Assembly (NCBI RefSeq): GCF_900143525.1
Contig: NZ_FREZ01000023.1
Location: forward strand, 4,464 to 38,936
Direction of reading: 5' to 3'
Length of the DNA: 34,473 bases
Source of the DNA: Ruegeria sp. Alg231-54
Lineage (GTDB): Bacteria; Pseudomonadota; Alphaproteobacteria; Rhodobacterales; Rhodobacteraceae
The notes below the pieces were generated by a model. That model saw only the letters and a list, made by a program, of their open reading frames with translations. It had not been told where the DNA came from and did no database searches. The translations under genes were made by a program, and so were the position numbers. The first letter of the stretch is position 1, and the number at the start of each line of letters is the position of its first letter. Of the stretch, positions 24,316 to 32,007 are shown in pieces.

Positions 24316-25120
24316 GGCGCCTGATGGTACTGCCTACAGCTGGGCTGGGCCTGGGGGTGGGCCTGGGGTTGGGCCGGTCGTGGTGATGATCCACGGCCTG
24401 GGTCTGAACCATGACTGTTGGCAGTGGACGACCCCCGCGCTGAGTGATCAATACCGCGTGCTGCACTATGACCTTTTCGGACATGGACAAAGTACACCGC
24501 CGCCCGCGAGGCCGAGTCTATCGCTGTTTTCGGATCAACTGGCGGCCCTACTGGATCACTGTGATGTCCGCTCAGCGACCTTGGTGGGGTTTTCCCTTGG
24601 CGGCATGATCGCGCGTCGGTTTGCGCAGGACCGTCCGGCCAGGGCGGACGCACTGGCAATCCTGCACTCACCCCACAAACGCACCGATGCGGCTCAGGCT
24701 GCTATTCTAAAACGTGTCGATCAAGCCCGCCGAGACGGACCACAAGCCACTGTGGAGGCCGCGTTGGAACGCTGGTTTACGGCAAATTTCCGACAGGCCA
24801 ACCCGGCAATGATGGACACCGTGCGCGGCTGGGTAAAGGCAAACGACATTAGCATTTATCACACGATCTATCGTGTATTGGCGGATGGCATCGACGAAAT
24901 CGTGGCCCCAACGCCGCCCATCAGCTGTCCTGTACTGGTGATCACCGGCGACGAAGACTATGGCAACGGCCCCGAAATGACCCGCGCCATAGCCGCAGAG
25001 ATTGAGCAATCAAAGGCTGTTATCCTTTCGGGTCTCCGTCACATGGCGCTGGCCGAAAACCCCGACGCCGTGAACGCGCCCCTGCGCGGCTTTCTTGATG
25101 GTCTGGAAATGGCCATATGA
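24308..25120 (+). CDS. Alpha/beta hydrolase (RutD/TgnD-like context)
   Basis: 270 residues. MIHGLGLNHDCW gives the oxyanion hole, GFSLGG the nucleophile (Ser96), VITGDED the acid (Asp215 or Asp217) and LRHMALAENP the catalytic His245. Its start overlaps the RidA gene by 8 bp and its stop overlaps the fusion gene by 4 bp, so the three are translated together. Comparable hydrolases (RutD, TgnD) cut carbamate, amide or enamide intermediates after flavin monooxygenase ring opening. The N-terminus (residues 14-23) is an unusual Gly/Pro-rich run caused by a short tandem G-rich DNA repeat. Confidence 0.9.
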   Translation: MLKAPDGTAYSWAGPGGGPGVGPVVVMIHGLGLNHDCWQWTTPALSDQYRVLHYDLFGHGQSTPPPARPSLSLFSDQLAALLDHCDVRSATLVGFSLGGMIARRFAQDRPARADALAILHSPHKRTDAAQAAILKRVDQARRDGPQATVEAALERWFTANFRQANPAMMDTVRGWVKANDISIYHTIYRVLADGIDEIVAPTPPISCPVLVITGDEDYGNGPEMTRAIAAEIEQSKAVILSGLRHMALAENPDAVNAPLRGFLDGLEMAI

Positions 25121-27216
25121 GCACACAAATCCTGAAAGGTCTGCGCGTGCTGGATCTGAGCCGCATGTTATCCGGCCCTTACTGCACCATGCACCTTGCG
25201 GATCACGGTGCAGAGGTGATCAAGATCGAAGCGGGTACGGGCGATACGAGCCGTGGCAATGGCCCATTCCGCGACGATGATCCCGATCACAACTGGGCCG
25301 GTTACTTCGTCAGTTTGAACCGCGGCAAGAAGAGCATCCAACTGGACCTGAAATCAGATGGGGGAAAGAACCAGTTTCGCGCGCTTGCCGCCACTGCGGA
25401 TGTCATTGTCGAAAACTTTCGGCCCGGCGTGATGGATCGCCTGGGCCTTTCTTATGAAACACTCGCCAAGCTGAACCCCAGAATCGTCTATGCGGCAATC
25501 AGAGGATTTGGCGATCCGCGCACAGGGACAAGCCCATATGCGCACTGGCCGTCCTATGACGTGGTAGCGCAAGCTATGGGCGGATTGATGTCCATCACCG
25601 GGCCGAACGCCGACAGCCCCACCAAGACCGGCCCCGGCGTTGGCGACATCTTCACCGGCATGATGATGGCTTTTGGCATCATGGCCGCCTTGCGCGAGGC
25701 GGAAGCAACCGGCAAAGGACAGTTCGTCGACGTGGCCATGTACGACGCCATGATCTCTTTGTGCGAGCGCATGGTCTACCTTCATGATTACACCGACAAG
25801 GTGCCGGGGCCCGAAGGCAACGGGCACCCCTTTCTCAGCCCGTTCGGATTGTACCCGGCAGCGGACGGGCACGTGGCGCTTGGCATTGTCGACGATGCGT
25901 TTTGGCGCCGTTTGACTGAGCTGATGGGGAAGCCTGCCCTTGGTACTGATCCCCGGTTTGCCTCGCGCAGCGCACGGGCTGCCCACGCGGGTGAGGTTGA
26001 CCGCCTGGTCTCAGGCTGGTTCTCAAAGCTGAGCAAAGCTGAGCTGACCAAAACACTGGGCGGTGAGGTTCCCTTTGGCCCATTAAACACCATTCAGGAC
26101 ATTGCCCGCGACCCCCATATCGAGGCTCGTAAAATGCTCACACAGGTGCACGGCCCGGATGCTGAAACGAGGCCCTGGACGGTTGCCGCCAACCCGCTGC
26201 GCTTTGGCGCGCACGGGCATGGGGCATTGAACCCGCCACCCGCTCTGGGGGCGGACAATGACGTGCTTGAGACCCTGACGCCAACCTCATCACCCATGGC
26301 ACCGGAAACCAAGCGCACCCTGCGCGACGCCTTTGGGCGTTTCGCCACGGGGGTCACGGTTGTCACGACCCGCCAGTCTGACGGCACGCCGCGTGGCTTT
26401 ACGGCAAATTCCTTCTCTTCTGTCTCGCTCGACCCACCACTCTTGCTGGTCTGCATCGGCAAGGCTGCACTTTCCTGCGACACATTCGCAACCTGTGATC
26501 ATTTCACGGTCAACATTCTGGCAGATGATCAAAAGGAGGTTTCGGGCCTCTTTGCCTCGCAGTCGCCAGAGAAGTTCAACAGCGTCAAATGGCATCCCAA
26601 TGCGCAAGACATGCCCGTTATCGATGGTGCCCTTGCCAGCTTTGGCTGCGCGCAACATAGGCTGGTGGATGCAGGGGATCATCTGATCCTTATTGGTCGT
26701 GTGCTCGACTTCGAGACATCCGATGGGGATCCTCTGGGGTACTACAAGGGCGCATACTTTGATCTTGGGTTGGACCGTGCGGTGACCGAAGCAGCAACCA
26801 AAGGTGATGTGACAATCGCGGCTGTTTTGGCACACGAAGGCGGGTTGCTGCTGAAAGAAGAGGCTGACGGAAGTGTGACGCTGCCATCCGCGTCCTCGAC
26901 GCAGGCCTTACTCAAGGCTCTGGGCGATGAATTGATGAAGGCAGAATTGACGCAACTTTATGCTGTCTATCAGGTCACGGAAACGGGTGCGCAACGCATC
27001 GTCTATCACGCGCGCGTGCAGGGCGATGCCGATACCGGGTTGACGTTTTTCTCCCTTGATATCTTGCCACTGTCGCGGGTGTCCGACGATGCCGAGCGTT
27101 CTCTCTTGCGCAGATACGCGCAAGAGCACCGGCATGGCACCTTCGGCATATATCAGGGAACCGAAGTCGAAGGCGTTGTGCACAGACTGTCCGGAAATCA
27201 CAAATATCACATCTGA
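25117..27216 (+). CDS. Fusion protein: CaiB/BaiF family CoA-transferase plus flavin reductase
   Basis: 699 residues in one uninterrupted frame. Residues 1-389 are a complete class III CoA-transferase: LRVLDLSRMLSGPYCTMHLAD, FVSLNRGKKSIQLDLK and GVGDIFTGMMMAFG, where Asp177 matches the catalytic Asp that carries the acyl-anhydride/thioester chemistry. Residues about 394-560 are a flavin reductase domain of the split-barrel type: FATGVTVVTTRQSDG, RGFTANSFSSVSLDPPLLLVC and HFTVNILADDQ. Residues about 570-699 form a further domain with weak resemblance to a Nudix fold (TIAAVLAHEGGLLLKE). The joint is a short linker (ETLTPTSSPMAPETK) with no stop codon. I infer that it supplies reduced FMN to the LLM monooxygenase and also moves CoA between pathway acids. 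Confidence 0.88.
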   Translation: MSTQILKGLRVLDLSRMLSGPYCTMHLADHGAEVIKIEAGTGDTSRGNGPFRDDDPDHNWAGYFVSLNRGKKSIQLDLKSDGGKNQFRALAATADVIVENFRPGVMDRLGLSYETLAKLNPRIVYAAIRGFGDPRTGTSPYAHWPSYDVVAQAMGGLMSITGPNADSPTKTGPGVGDIFTGMMMAFGIMAALREAEATGKGQFVDVAMYDAMISLCERMVYLHDYTDKVPGPEGNGHPFLSPFGLYPAADGHVALGIVDDAFWRRLTELMGKPALGTDPRFASRSARAAHAGEVDRLVSGWFSKLSKAELTKTLGGEVPFGPLNTIQDIARDPHIEARKMLTQVHGPDAETRPWTVAANPLRFGAHGHGALNPPPALGADNDVLETLTPTSSPMAPETKRTLRDAFGRFATGVTVVTTRQSDGTPRGFTANSFSSVSLDPPLLLVCIGKAALSCDTFATCDHFTVNILADDQKEVSGLFASQSPEKFNSVKWHPNAQDMPVIDGALASFGCAQHRLVDAGDHLILIGRVLDFETSDGDPLGYYKGAYFDLGLDRAVTEAATKGDVTIAAVLAHEGGLLLKEEADGSVTLPSASSTQALLKALGDELMKAELTQLYAVYQVTETGAQRIVYHARVQGDADTGLTFFSLDILPLSRVSDDAERSLLRRYAQEHRHGTFGIYQGTEVEGVVHRLSGNHKYHI

Positions 27217-27229
27217 CAGGAGAACTCCC

Positions 27230-27832
27230 ATGATACCCGAACTGCGCAAAGTCATTACATTTGACGAAGACATCCATACCGAAGGCGGACGTGCCTCTGA
27301 CCCTGTCTTGCGCATGATCGGAGTGGCAGCCGTAGTGGAAAACCCCTGGGCGGGGCGTGGGTTCGTCGAAGACCTGCAGCCAGAGATCCAGCGCATGGCT
27401 CCCGTTCTGGGCAAAATGCTGACCGATCGCCTGATTACATTGGCGGGTTCGGGCGACGCAATAGAGGCCTACGGAAAAGCCTGCATCGCCGGAACCAGCT
27501 GCGAAGTGGAGCACGCCTCGGCGCTGATCCACACTTTGCAGTTTGGCAATTTCTACCGCGAGGCCGTTGATGCCAAAAGCTATCTTGGTTTCACTAACAC
27601 GCGCGGACCGGCAAACACCCAGATCCAGATCCCGTTGATGGACAAACATGATACGGGTCGGCGCTCGCATTATCTGACCGTTCAGTTTTCCATCTATGAC
27701 GCACCTGATGTGAATGAACTTGTCGTCGCATTGGGGGCCGCGACCCGAGGACGTCCACATCATCGTATCGGAGATCGATATTCTGATCTTGCAGCCTTGG
27801 GGCGCGACGTAGAGAACCCTGCCGGTGTTTGA
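27230..27832 (+). CDS. DUF1185 ('amino acid synthesis' family) protein
   Basis: 200 residues of Pfam AA_synth (DUF1185), whose biochemical role is not known despite the name. MIPELRKVITFDEDIHTEGG, AAVVENPWAGRGFVEDL, AGTSCEVEHASALIHTLQFG and DKHDTGRRSHYLTVQFS are typical. The start at 27230 has AGGAGAA just upstream; the longer frame from 27056 is a shadow of the fusion gene. It closes the RidA operon, 13 bp after the fusion. My view, uncertain, is that it acts on a small amine or amide intermediate of the pathway. Confidence 0.88.
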   Translation: MIPELRKVITFDEDIHTEGGRASDPVLRMIGVAAVVENPWAGRGFVEDLQPEIQRMAPVLGKMLTDRLITLAGSGDAIEAYGKACIAGTSCEVEHASALIHTLQFGNFYREAVDAKSYLGFTNTRGPANTQIQIPLMDKHDTGRRSHYLTVQFSIYDAPDVNELVVALGAATRGRPHHRIGDRYSDLAALGRDVENPAGV

Positions 27833-28416
27833 GCAGACGCGATCTGCACGCGATCAAACCAAGGCGTGCAACGACCTCGCCCAAACTATAGAGGTGGGTT
27901 TGGACTACCCTAGTGGGAATTTCCCAAGCTATGAATAAAAAGGCGAACGTCGGCTTCGGTGGCTCGATAGTTGCCCATCGCCCTCGCAGCGAAAGGCCAC
28001 TTTAGCCCGACGTGCTTTTCGCTGCGGGTGCAAAGCACATGAAGCGGTCATTGAGAGCAAAAAAACTTAACGGCAGGTCTGTCCGCAACTCAGACGCTCG
28101 ATGCTCGCGCAGCGAACGACCGATTTTGAGTTGCCCCGATTTGGTAGACTTGAACGACCGCTTTCGGGAAATCGCGCTGCAGTGCCGCGAACTCTCCGGT
28201 GATTTTGTTGGTGAGGAGGCGCGATGTTTGCGGCGACAGCATCCGGCAGCTTCGTCCGCAAAGTCGTCGTTCATACCGAGTGCAGCGAATGCGGTCCTTC
28301 GCTATGTGGTTGAACCAACTGCATGCGAAGGTGAAGATGGTTAGATATAATTTGTACAGACTATTCAGCAAACGTTAGGCTTCGCTTCATGCACTGGTGC
28401 TAAAGGGGATGTGAAG
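27833..28416. other. Gene-poor region with degenerate repeats
   Basis: About 580 bp without a convincing gene. The 110-codon plus frame at 28012-28344 is arginine/serine-rich in a way typical of shadow frames and is not recognised. A short dyad TGGGAA-T-TTCCCA lies near 27914. From about 28030 to 28300 the DNA contains words such as GTCCGCAACTCAGACG and GACCGCTTTCGGGAAAT that recur in looser form near 29110-29220, suggesting worn intergenic repeats. Confidence 0.5.
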
Positions 28417-29037
28417 ATGACGATTGAAGTGATAGGCGCGGGCTGGGGCCGCACGGCTACGAACTCCCTCAAACTTGGGCTGGAAAGGCTTGGCTTTGGT
28501 GTCTGCCATCATATGTGGGAGGTTGCCAACGATCAGGAACGATTGGTTCCACTTTGGAATGCTGCTCTTGATGGCAATCCAGATTGGCATTCGGTATTCG
28601 ACGGCAACCGTTCCGCCGTCGACTGGCCGGTGGCAGGTTATTGGCAGCAATTGGCGGAGTTTTTTCCTGAAGCAAAAGTCATACTGACGACCCGCACGCC
28701 TGAGAGTTGGTATGCCAGCATCTCAGAAACAATACTTCAAGTCATCGACGATCCTGAACAAGCACCGGAGCCAGCCCGTCCCGTGTCTCGCATGGCAAAA
28801 CGTGCAGTCACGCGAAGCATCGGCAGCGATTGGTCTGCGGAAGCCCTCATGGGACGATTTCGGGAGCATGAGGAGCGGGTGAGAACCAGTTTGGCTCCAG
28901 CGCGACTTTTGGTCTTTGATCCCAGAGACGGCTGGGAGCCATTATGCGATTTTCTCAATGTATCAGTTCCAACAGAACCATTTCCGCGCAGTAATCATCG
29001 AGATGAGTTTTTTGCAAACATGGACGATATCCAGTGA
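28417..29037 (+). CDS. Sulfotransferase-like P-loop protein
   Basis: 206 residues. GAGWGRTATNSLKLGLERLGF matches the 5' phosphosulfate-binding P-loop of the Sulfotransfer_4-type family (usual form GxGRTGTxSLKxAL). VCHHMWEV, ILTTRTPESWYASI and LLVFDPRDGWEPLCDFLNVSVP follow in the usual order; the last block gives the family's W-x-P-L-C-x-F-L signature. These proteins are thought to move a sulfo group from PAPS or act on similar anionic ligands; the acceptor is unknown. The ATG at 28417 has AAGGGG 8 nt upstream and is preferred over the GTG at 28411. It stands alone between the catabolic locus and the sulfur operon. Confidence 0.85.
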   Translation: MTIEVIGAGWGRTATNSLKLGLERLGFGVCHHMWEVANDQERLVPLWNAALDGNPDWHSVFDGNRSAVDWPVAGYWQQLAEFFPEAKVILTTRTPESWYASISETILQVIDDPEQAPEPARPVSRMAKRAVTRSIGSDWSAEALMGRFREHEERVRTSLAPARLLVFDPRDGWEPLCDFLNVSVPTEPFPRSNHRDEFFANMDDIQ

Positions 29038-29447
29038 TATTAGGAAGTGGCACCTAATCCAGGGTGTAAGTATTCTATTGGAAGCGGTCTTGTTAGTTGG
29101 GAAAGCAAATGACCGTTCTGTCCGCAACTCTGCCATTTAGCAGATTTCAGCGAAAGTCCGCTGCCGTTTAATGCAGACTTTCAGGCGAAATTCCTCGGAA
29201 TGACCACCAACAATGACCGCTATCCGTTCCTAAACCGGCATCTGAATGAAAGACTCAGATGACTGCCTTGAGCCCGAAGCGGCCAAAGAGCTGAGCCGTG
29301 CGTTAATCGCAAGTCGGGCTGTCCAATGTTGGGCGATGCTCGGATCTAGCTCGTCTGAAAAGCGAAGAGAGCCATTGATCCAGATCGCGTGCCACCGCAT
29401 CTTTGTAAGGAACCAGTGAACCGAACGCACAGGGCATAGGACATAAA
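29038..29447. other. Region upstream of the sulfur operon
   Basis: About 410 bp. The left half holds degenerate repeat words (GTCCGCAACTCTGCC, GCAGACTTTCAGGCG). The right half holds only a doubtful short frame at 29246-29419. The promoter for the Crp/Fnr gene must lie here; I cannot mark a clear -35/-10. Confidence 0.45.
29246..29419 (+). CDS. Doubtful 57-residue ORF
   Basis: ATG-TGA frame starting MKDSDDCLEPEAAKELSRAL. The first 30 residues look protein-like (an amphipathic helix), but there is no clear ribosome-binding site and no recognised family. It may be chance or the relic of a longer gene. Confidence 0.2.
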   Translation: MKDSDDCLEPEAAKELSRALIASRAVQCWAMLGSSSSEKRREPLIQIACHRIFVRNQ

Positions 29448-30119
29448 TTGAAGACAACTGTCGGAGATTGGACCGAAAGCTTTCTTGGCACGAGAAATCT
29501 ACTTCGGCGGGTCAGAGATAAGCTTCTACATGAAGCACGCGTGGTTTCGTACAAGCAGGGCCAGCAAGTTTTTGGACCCGACAACATCCCGGACAGTCTG
29601 ATGTTTTTGCATGTCGGCCGCATACGCGTTTCCCAAAGCTCTGATGCCGGGCGAGAAATCGTGCTGTATCGCGTTGAAGCTGGAGAGAGCTGCGTGCTGA
29701 CCACTGCCTGCATGCTGTCCGAAGAAGCTTATAATGCTGAGGGTATTGCCGAGACCGACGTTACGGCCATCACATTACCAAGAACCTCTTTTGATAGGCT
29801 GGCTGCTGAAGAAGACAGTTTTCGCGGTTTTGTTTTCTCGGCCTATTCTCGTCGGTTGATTGATCTTCTGCGCGTGGTCGACGATGTCGCCTTTGGCAGA
29901 ATGGACGTTCGACTGGCAGAGCGCCTTTTGGCGCTAGGAGAAGGCCATTCCGAAATCCAGGCGACGCATCAGGCTTTGGCAAACGAGTTAGGGACAGCGC
30001 GTGAGGTCGTTTCACGCATACTGAACGATTTTCAAAAGCGCGGACTTATCCTTCAGACGAGAGGGCGGATCACCCTCCAGAACAAACCTCAATTGGAGAT
30101 TTTGGCGAACAGCGCATGA
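29448..30119 (+). CDS. Crp/Fnr-family transcriptional regulator of the sulfur operon
   Basis: 223 residues. A cyclic-nucleotide-binding-type beta-barrel (about 30-125) is followed by a winged HTH with THQALANELGTAREVVSRILNDFQKRG (about 168-195). No Fnr-type N-terminal cysteine cluster is present. Instead, the barrel has two cysteines five residues apart, Cys82 and Cys88 (ESCVLTTACM), which could form a disulfide or persulfide. The start is TTG at 29448, with AGGA 6 nt upstream; no ATG fits the family's usual length. It precedes the sulfur genes in the same direction, with a perfect dyad just after its stop, so it likely controls them in response to sulfide or persulfide. Confidence 0.88.
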   Translation: MKTTVGDWTESFLGTRNLLRRVRDKLLHEARVVSYKQGQQVFGPDNIPDSLMFLHVGRIRVSQSSDAGREIVLYRVEAGESCVLTTACMLSEEAYNAEGIAETDVTAITLPRTSFDRLAAEEDSFRGFVFSAYSRRLIDLLRVVDDVAFGRMDVRLAERLLALGEGHSEIQATHQALANELGTAREVVSRILNDFQKRGLILQTRGRITLQNKPQLEILANSA

Positions 30120-30132
30120 ATTCTTTGCGTTA

Positions 30133-30147
30133 AGTGACATTGTCACT
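30133..30147. promoter_or_regulatory. Candidate Crp/Fnr operator before the YeeE genes
   Basis: AGTGACA (30133-30139), one central T, TGTCACT (30141-30147): a perfect 7-bp dyad. The GTGA/TCAC half-sites are of the Crp/Fnr type, though the odd spacing differs from classic sites (N4 or N6). It lies 13 bp after the regulator stop and about 57 bp before the first YeeE start. Confidence 0.55.
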
Positions 30148-30204
30148 GAAGAGTAAGGTGCCGGCCGGTAATCAGGTTGCAACATGAACAACCGGAGACG
30201 CCTG

Positions 30205-30636
30205 ATGGAAACCACGTTTACGCCGATCGCCTCATTTGGAGGTGGGCTCGCAATTGGACTTGGATCCGTGCTTTTGATGCTCGGACTGGGACGTATCATG
30301 GGTGCAACGGGCATATTGTCCGGCTTGGCATTCCCAGAAAACCGCGAGGAATTCGCCTGGCGAACAGCCTTGGTTTTGGGAATGATGCTCGCACCAGGCC
30401 TGATCTATGCTGCGACCGGTGCAATGCCTGAACTTACGGTACCTGCCAGCCCGACTATGATCGTTATCGGTGGTGTGATCGTCGGCCTGGGCGCCAGTCT
30501 CGGGTCTGGCTGCACTTCAGGGCATGGTGTTTGCGGACTATCTCGGCTTTCTGTTCGCTCTTTTGTGGCAGTGCCGACCTTCATGGTCACAGCTGCAATC
30601 ACAGTCTTCCTGATCCGTCATGTCTTTGGAGTATAA
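30205..30636 (+). CDS. YeeE/YedE-family sulfur transport protein, first half
   Basis: 143-residue membrane protein with four predicted helices. The key motif GSGCTSGHGVCGLSR (about 105-119) carries two cysteines, as in YeeE/TsuA-type thiosulfate permeases, where cysteines relay the sulfur compound across the membrane. It is half the size of a full YeeE and is followed 4 bp later by the matching second half. The start at 30205 (METTFTPIAS) is 7 nt after GGAG and is preferred over 30184. Confidence 0.9.
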   Translation: METTFTPIASFGGGLAIGLGSVLLMLGLGRIMGATGILSGLAFPENREEFAWRTALVLGMMLAPGLIYAATGAMPELTVPASPTMIVIGGVIVGLGASLGSGCTSGHGVCGLSRLSVRSFVAVPTFMVTAAITVFLIRHVFGV

Positions 30637-30640
30637 TGCA

Positions 30641-31069
30641 ATGAAACTTGTTTTTGCTTTGTTTACTGGCCTGATCTTTGGCGTTGGTATCGCTGTGTCG
30701 GGCATGATGGATCCGGCCAAAGTTCTGAATTTCTTCGATATTGCCGGGACGTGGGATCCTAGCCTCGCCTTTGTTATGGGTGGTGCGCTCCTAGTCACTT
30801 TCTTCGGCTACAGACTTGCCTGGCGGCAAACAACGGCGCTCTTTGGCGGGCGTTTTCAGATCCCAAGCGCGACGGCCGTAGACAAGCGATTGGTTGGTGG
30901 TTCGGCTCTCTTCGGCATCGGTTGGGGAATTGCAGGCTTCTGCCCCGGCGCTGCAATACCGGCACTTGGTACCGGGCGTTGGGAAGTCGCTCTCTTTCTG
31001 GTTGCCGTTCTTGCCGGGTTTGTACTGCGCAGGCTCCTTTTCGCGCGTCCTGTTCAGTCGGCGGCATAG
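30641..31069 (+). CDS. YeeE/YedE-family sulfur transport protein, second half (DUF6691-like)
   Basis: 142-residue membrane protein, about four helices. It has GVGIAVSGMMDPAKVLNFFD near the start and GIGWGIAGFCPGAAIPALG later; the single Cys in GFCPG is the typical sulfur-contacting residue of this half. Together with the preceding gene it probably forms one channel that imports thiosulfate or another sulfane-sulfur compound. The start at 30641 has GGAG upstream; the ORF extended to 30620 overlaps the previous gene without need. Confidence 0.9.
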   Translation: MKLVFALFTGLIFGVGIAVSGMMDPAKVLNFFDIAGTWDPSLAFVMGGALLVTFFGYRLAWRQTTALFGGRFQIPSATAVDKRLVGGSALFGIGWGIAGFCPGAAIPALGTGRWEVALFLVAVLAGFVLRRLLFARPVQSAA

Positions 31070-31106
31070 TCACCGATTTCCCTCAGCCTCCCAGGAGTAC
31101 AATCAG

Positions 31107-31988
31107 ATGACGTATCCCGTGAATATGAACATCAAGCCGGACGTTCAGGCATTCTTCGACGAGGCGACGAACACCATCAGCTATATTGTGAAAGATCCAA
31201 CCTCGAACTCATGTGCCATTGTCGATAGCGTAATGGACATTGGCTACGCGGCGGGGCGCATCACTTACGATCACGCAGACGACCTCATCCATCAGATCGC
31301 AAGCCAAGATCTGAAGTTGGAATGGATTATTGAGACCCATGTTCACGCCGATCATTTGAGTGCAGCGCCGTATATCCAAGAAAAGCTTGGGGGAAAAATC
31401 GGCATTGGTTCAAAAATCATGATCGTGCAGGACACGTTTGGAAAGGTCTTCAACGAAGGTACCGAGTTTCAGCGTGATGGCAGCCAGTTCGATCAGCTTT
31501 TCGAAGACGGCGATACGTACATGGTTGGCAATATGCAGGTGTTCACAATGTACACCCCCGGCCATACGCCGGCTTGCATGGTACATGTCGCAGGGGATGC
31601 GGCTTTTGTGGGCGATACTTTGTTCATGCCGGATGGGGGATCGGCCCGCGCAGATTTTCCCGGCGGCGATGCAGCAACGCTTTACGATAGCATTCAAAAA
31701 GTCCTGAGCTTGCCGGACGAAACACGACTTTTCATGTGTCATGACTACGGACCAAACGGGCGGGACATCGCCTGGGAAACAACCGTCGGCGATGAGAAAG
31801 CCCACAATATCCACGTTGGTGGTGGCAAATCAAAAGAAGAGTTCGTCGAGTTCCGCATGGAACGAGATGCTCAGCTGGCAATGCCGAAGCTGATCATCCC
31901 ATCACTTCAGGTAAATATGCGTGCGGGTGAGGTGCCAACTGACGTGGACGGCAACCCCATGCTCAAGGTTCCGGTCAACAAACTCTGA
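31107..31988 (+). CDS. Persulfide dioxygenase-like metallo-beta-lactamase-fold protein
   Basis: 293 residues. The metal motif is THVHADHL (His78, His80, Asp82, His83), followed by TPGHTPACM and VGDTLFMPDGGSARADFPGG, the ETHE1/SdoA/Blh pattern. These iron enzymes oxidise glutathione persulfide to sulfite with oxygen. Strong CCAGGAG before the ATG at 31107 sets the start; the longer frame to 30894 overlaps the YeeE gene out of phase and is not real. It sits in the middle of the sulfur operon, between import and sulfite/sulfate export. Confidence 0.92.
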   Translation: MTYPVNMNIKPDVQAFFDEATNTISYIVKDPTSNSCAIVDSVMDIGYAAGRITYDHADDLIHQIASQDLKLEWIIETHVHADHLSAAPYIQEKLGGKIGIGSKIMIVQDTFGKVFNEGTEFQRDGSQFDQLFEDGDTYMVGNMQVFTMYTPGHTPACMVHVAGDAAFVGDTLFMPDGGSARADFPGGDAATLYDSIQKVLSLPDETRLFMCHDYGPNGRDIAWETTVGDEKAHNIHVGGGKSKEEFVEFRMERDAQLAMPKLIIPSLQVNMRAGEVPTDVDGNPMLKVPVNKL

Positions 31989-32007
31989 TTTTGAAAGGAT
32001 GAGAGCG

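Noticed and set aside
24308..25120. Complete Rut pyrimidine pathway
   Set aside because: RutA-, C-, D- and F-like parts occur in the locus, but no RutB-type amidohydrolase, RutE or RutG permease is present, and the LLM protein looks closer to the trigonelline type. I use Rut only as an analogy.
28012..28344. 110-codon plus-strand frame
   Set aside because: The composition is typical of non-coding DNA read in frame (Ser/Arg/Cys-rich), and it overlaps the repeat words. No family is recognised.
29230..29457. 75-codon minus-strand frame opposite the Crp/Fnr leader
   Set aside because: No ribosome-binding site or family, and it would overlap the start of the regulator gene.
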